Assembly (NCBI RefSeq): GCF_021155765.1
Contig: NC_060105.1
Span: forward strand, 5,146,001 to 5,210,000
Direction: 5' to 3'
From: Diprion similis
Taxonomy: Eukaryota > Arthropoda > Insecta > Hymenoptera > Diprionidae
Length of the DNA stretch: 64,000 bases
Below are positions 60,832-64,000 of this stretch, in pieces; positions within the stretch are counted from its first letter, which is position 1; the number at the start of each line of letters is the position of its first letter. Made by a program: the position numbers and the translations under genes. The notes under the pieces were generated by a model, which was given only the letters and a program-made list of their open reading frames with translations, did no database searches and was not told where the DNA came from.

Positions 60832-63800
60832 ATGGCTGTATTTATGCTAAATATTTGTAAATTCAATGGTTGTGGTCTTACGTTTAAAAGCTTAGGCGAT
60901 CTAATACAACACATCGAGGAAACTCATATTGGTGATTAATTTTGTTGTCTCATATCAACGACTCGGGCTAGTTGAGGTTATGTCGGTTTTGAGGTTATCT
61001 AGGATTCATCAGCAAACGTTAAGTGACTCTTATAATTAATCGTTCTTTTCAATGTAATAACTTCTATGACACCCTACCAGCGCTCATAGATTGTCGAGAT
61101 AATATACTTTACTTCCATTACTGATCGTTTGTTTGTCCCAAAACTAATTTTTAAGTGATAATCAATACATCCAAAAGTCCAAATTTGCCTGCTATCTTTG
61201 GGAAGATTTTGAAAATTGTCAATAAAATAACATCAGTCAACACGAATGTAGCTGTTATTTGACACATGAAAACATGTGACACTGAAACTGTCGACTAAGA
61301 TTTATCGGCATAATTATTAGACTGTAATCTGCTTGGCTTTCATCAAATTTTCGTGTAACGTTATACTACGCGCACATTTCCAGATTATGACCCCCGAGTT
61401 GTTGAGCAAACTGAGCAACAGCAGCCGACTTGCATACCTCTAAGTTATGTATTACGATTCTTGACGGATGCCGCACGAAAAGAGGGCGTCAAGCCCGTCC
61501 ATCAATCCAGGTCAAATCAAACCTGTCTTCCTTCCTCAACGCGCAACAAAAATAATACTCCTACCGGTCAGTTTCTGTTCATGCTATCATACTTCTCTAA
61601 TGTGGTGTTTTTGTCGTCTATCAAATTTATTCAAGATTTCAAATGTTTTGTGTTGAATGATTCTCTCAAGCTTGTATGATGTTTTTTACCACCATACATA
61701 TTTTCAAGCATGATAATGTTGGTAAAATTCGGCATGCATAACACATGTTTTGTAAATAATTTGCATCAGCATGTTTATTTGCCGACCTTTACATTGCCTG
61801 AATAAAAAATTTAAAAATTTTTTAACTTCACCTTGGATGAATCAAGAAGTTCTGCCATGCGCATATTACAAGTACAGTTTTCTTTGAACTATCATTCGAA
61901 GCAGAGTTTATCGTGTAGGGTCATGTTTCATTCCTTGCCTATCTGTGATACACTGTTTGACAGTTATTACCAAGGTGAGTTAATATCTGGGTTGTATAGG
62001 TCTTAGTTCGTTACGCTCACAAAGTTTACTGTACACTTCCATCAAGTTATAAAGCATCGTAAGAATAAATATGTTCTTTGATCTTCTACTTATCGAAATT
62101 AATATTTATTTTTTACTCAACATAATAACAGATTCATGTTGATACCATTTGATATCTATTACCTTCTACTGGATCACTGACCATTTTGCCATGGCTGCGC
62201 AAACAGCGATCAAGTAGTTATTTTTTTAATAAATATACCTCTGCTTATTATGTCGATTGGTTTTTCTTCATCCCTGTAGATAACAACTCATAGGCTTATT
62301 GACCGTACTTCTCATTTGGTAATAGGTACACGAAAACTGAAAGCGATTTTACGTTTTCAAATCATGTTTTCGCAGCTAATTTATTATTCTATTTTGATTT
62401 TGAGTAGATTTTCATTCAATTTAATTAAAAAAAACCTACCAAAGGTATTGATTATATTCCACATGTAATATTAAGGATTCAAAAATTAGGACACACGATC
62501 AACAACACATCACAATAAAGTATTGTTGAGAACTACAGGTCAACAAAAATCTGGAAGAAAACAGTTTCAGATTATTTTTATTTTTCTGAAAATCTAACCA
62601 CATAAAGTGCTATGCTTGTTACAAGTTTGAGTTTAATCACATAATTTTTTACTAGAGTGATGTTTTCAGACGTTTTGAGTAAAATATTACTTTTCAATTT
62701 TTCCTCACAGATAAATAGAGTACATATCTGATTGTCAGTAAGGCAAATTTCCAAAAAATTGGAATATCGTCTTGAAAGCCTCAATACTACTTTTTTTTTA
62801 AAATCTGTTAACAAAATTTTGGAATTACAACAATCAGTTACAAGTGAGTTAATCTATAGAAATATCACGCTAATACTAAAACTGTATTTGTCATCTACTT
62901 TGTTGTTATGACCCGTTTCAATTCGAGAAATGTATGAAAAAATTTGTCAGCAGGACAAGCTCCTATCTCCATTTAGCTATGCAGCCAAACTAGCCATTAT
63001 GGATTATTTTAAAAGCATAGATCAGTTAATTAAGACTGATTTATCAAATTATTTGGTGGCGTTAAAAAACAGAGACTGAGAGAATGTAACAGCTTGCTTA
63101 GAAAACTTGTATGCAAGCCTACATTTGATAGACTTGTATCATAGAGAAAATTGAAAAATAGATAGTCGCTTTTTCTTAATCTGTGTTCTACTCTCATCAC
63201 TTGCTAAGTTGATGGAATTTGTAAAGTTTTCAAGCCACACTATTCAAGATTATTTCCTAAATTATCAATTAATTTGACTCTGTGACTGAACCAGCTGTAA
63301 GTCTCCATTGACTAAATTCCAATTACTAACCATAATGAATAGCTATTCTATATGGATGAATTTTGAATATGATATAAAAACTGACGATGTAGGCAGTGAG
63401 GCAGAGGAGGGAGAGGACTTTGTTAGTGAGCCAGAAGACAGCAATGACTCCTGGACTACTTCCTCGGAGTTCTCCGCTGACTTCATCCTCCGTTATGGCA
63501 GCAGGTACACCCATTACTTTTCCTCATTAATGGAAGTTCTGGTGTAAATATTAACATTACTGTGGCTTCTGTCATACGTCTTATTGCCGACAAATACCTT
63601 GCATACATACATCAAGAGATTTGTCCTGCAGACTGGTGGTGATGAAATATTTTATCATCGAAACTTGTTCAATTTTTCGTAGTAAATTCCTCATAAAAAC
63701 CATTTTTAGGATTAATCATAACTTTTCAAATAAGTTCGTTTACACAGGACTCTTTCCAAAAATGAAAAAAAAGTGCGGCTTAATTGTTCCAAGTGCTGAC

Positions 63801-64000
63801 CCTCTCAGTGAAATACCCGTATAGATTGAAACCGAAGTGAGAGAAATCTGAAATTTGCCTGAGACTGTATTTACTATGAAGAGCCTTAAAACTGTCAGCC
63901 CAGTGTTAGCTGTAAATTTGAAATTTTAAAAAATATTTATTAACAACAAATTCATTCGAACTCTCCCAGGCACAAAAACTACGGTATATAGGGAAAAGCT
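60832..64000 (+). CDS. JAZF1: JAZF1-like zinc finger protein, 5' part (cut by window edge)
   Basis: Three exons are visible: 60832-60931, 61384-61566 and 63393-63504. They encode a first C2H2 finger (CKFNGCGLTFKSLGDLIQHIEETH), then DYDPRVVE, the conserved PLSYVLRFLTDAARKEG segment, a Ser/Asn-rich linker, and an acidic segment ending SNDSWTTSSEFSADFIL. This order and these motifs match JAZF1 (human GGCGLHFPTLADLIEHIEDNH, SYINRFMTDAARRE, SDESWTTES). JAZF1 is a nuclear cofactor linked to the NuA4/TIP60 complex. The C-terminal pair of fingers should lie in exons beyond 64000. The third exon ends in phase 2 at an AG|GTACAC donor. A frame after a CAG at about 63631 does not resemble the family. Confidence 0.88.

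Noticed and set aside
63621-63824. Possible fourth JAZF1 exon after a CAG acceptor
   Set aside because: The phase fits, but the translation has no resemblance to the JAZF1 C-terminal finger region. The real exon is probably beyond the window.

Overview
The window is nuclear DNA from an insect. The genes have many short GT-AG introns and AT-rich intergenic DNA. Protein resemblances (recognised by eye, no search run) are to conserved animal genes. I suspect a hymenopteran, possibly a sawfly, but nothing in the window proves the order. All multi-exon models were built by hand: splice sites were read from the sequence and reading phase was checked across every junction.

Layout. 1-3.9 kb: no gene seen. 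3.9-9.9 kb (-): IFT88, 15 exons, 825 aa. 10.0-10.4 kb: divergent promoter with an RFX X-box and a short THAP-like exon. 11.2-13.0 kb: a KIF4-like C-terminal gene fragment whose cysteine-rich exon recurs as an inverted copy 0.9 kb away. 15.2-17.4 kb (+): eIF1A, with a GC-AG intron. 17.5-27.05 kb: no coding gene found; it probably holds the promoter and 5' leader of the next gene. 27.06-34.83 kb (+): a 739-aa protein with a paxillin-type LD motif and a C-terminal CaaX box, not otherwise recognised. 37.46-38.33 kb (-): DYNLT2B, with its own X-box. 39.2-40.96 kb (-): a membrane protein with an SRPBCC/START-like domain. 42.26-48.23 kb (-): a TFIIIC subunit 2 (GTF3C2)-like protein with zinc fingers and WD repeats, 19 exons. 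49.55-52.09 kb (-): RpL7, whose introns 3, 4 and 5 each carry an H/ACA-type snoRNA. 54.19-56.01 kb (-): UBE2J1. 57.89-60.4 kb (-): mitochondrial ATP synthase subunit c, with two tandem, equal-length alternative last exons. 60.8 kb to the window end (+): JAZF1, truncated by the edge.

Functional links. IFT88 and DYNLT2B both act in intraflagellar transport, and each has a good RFX X-box upstream, so they are probably co-regulated ciliary genes. eIF1A, RpL7 with its snoRNAs and TFIIIC belong to translation and to ribosome or tRNA supply. The most unusual items are the snoRNA trio, the duplicated last exon of ATP synthase subunit c, and the inverted KIF4 fragment, which could form a long hairpin RNA.
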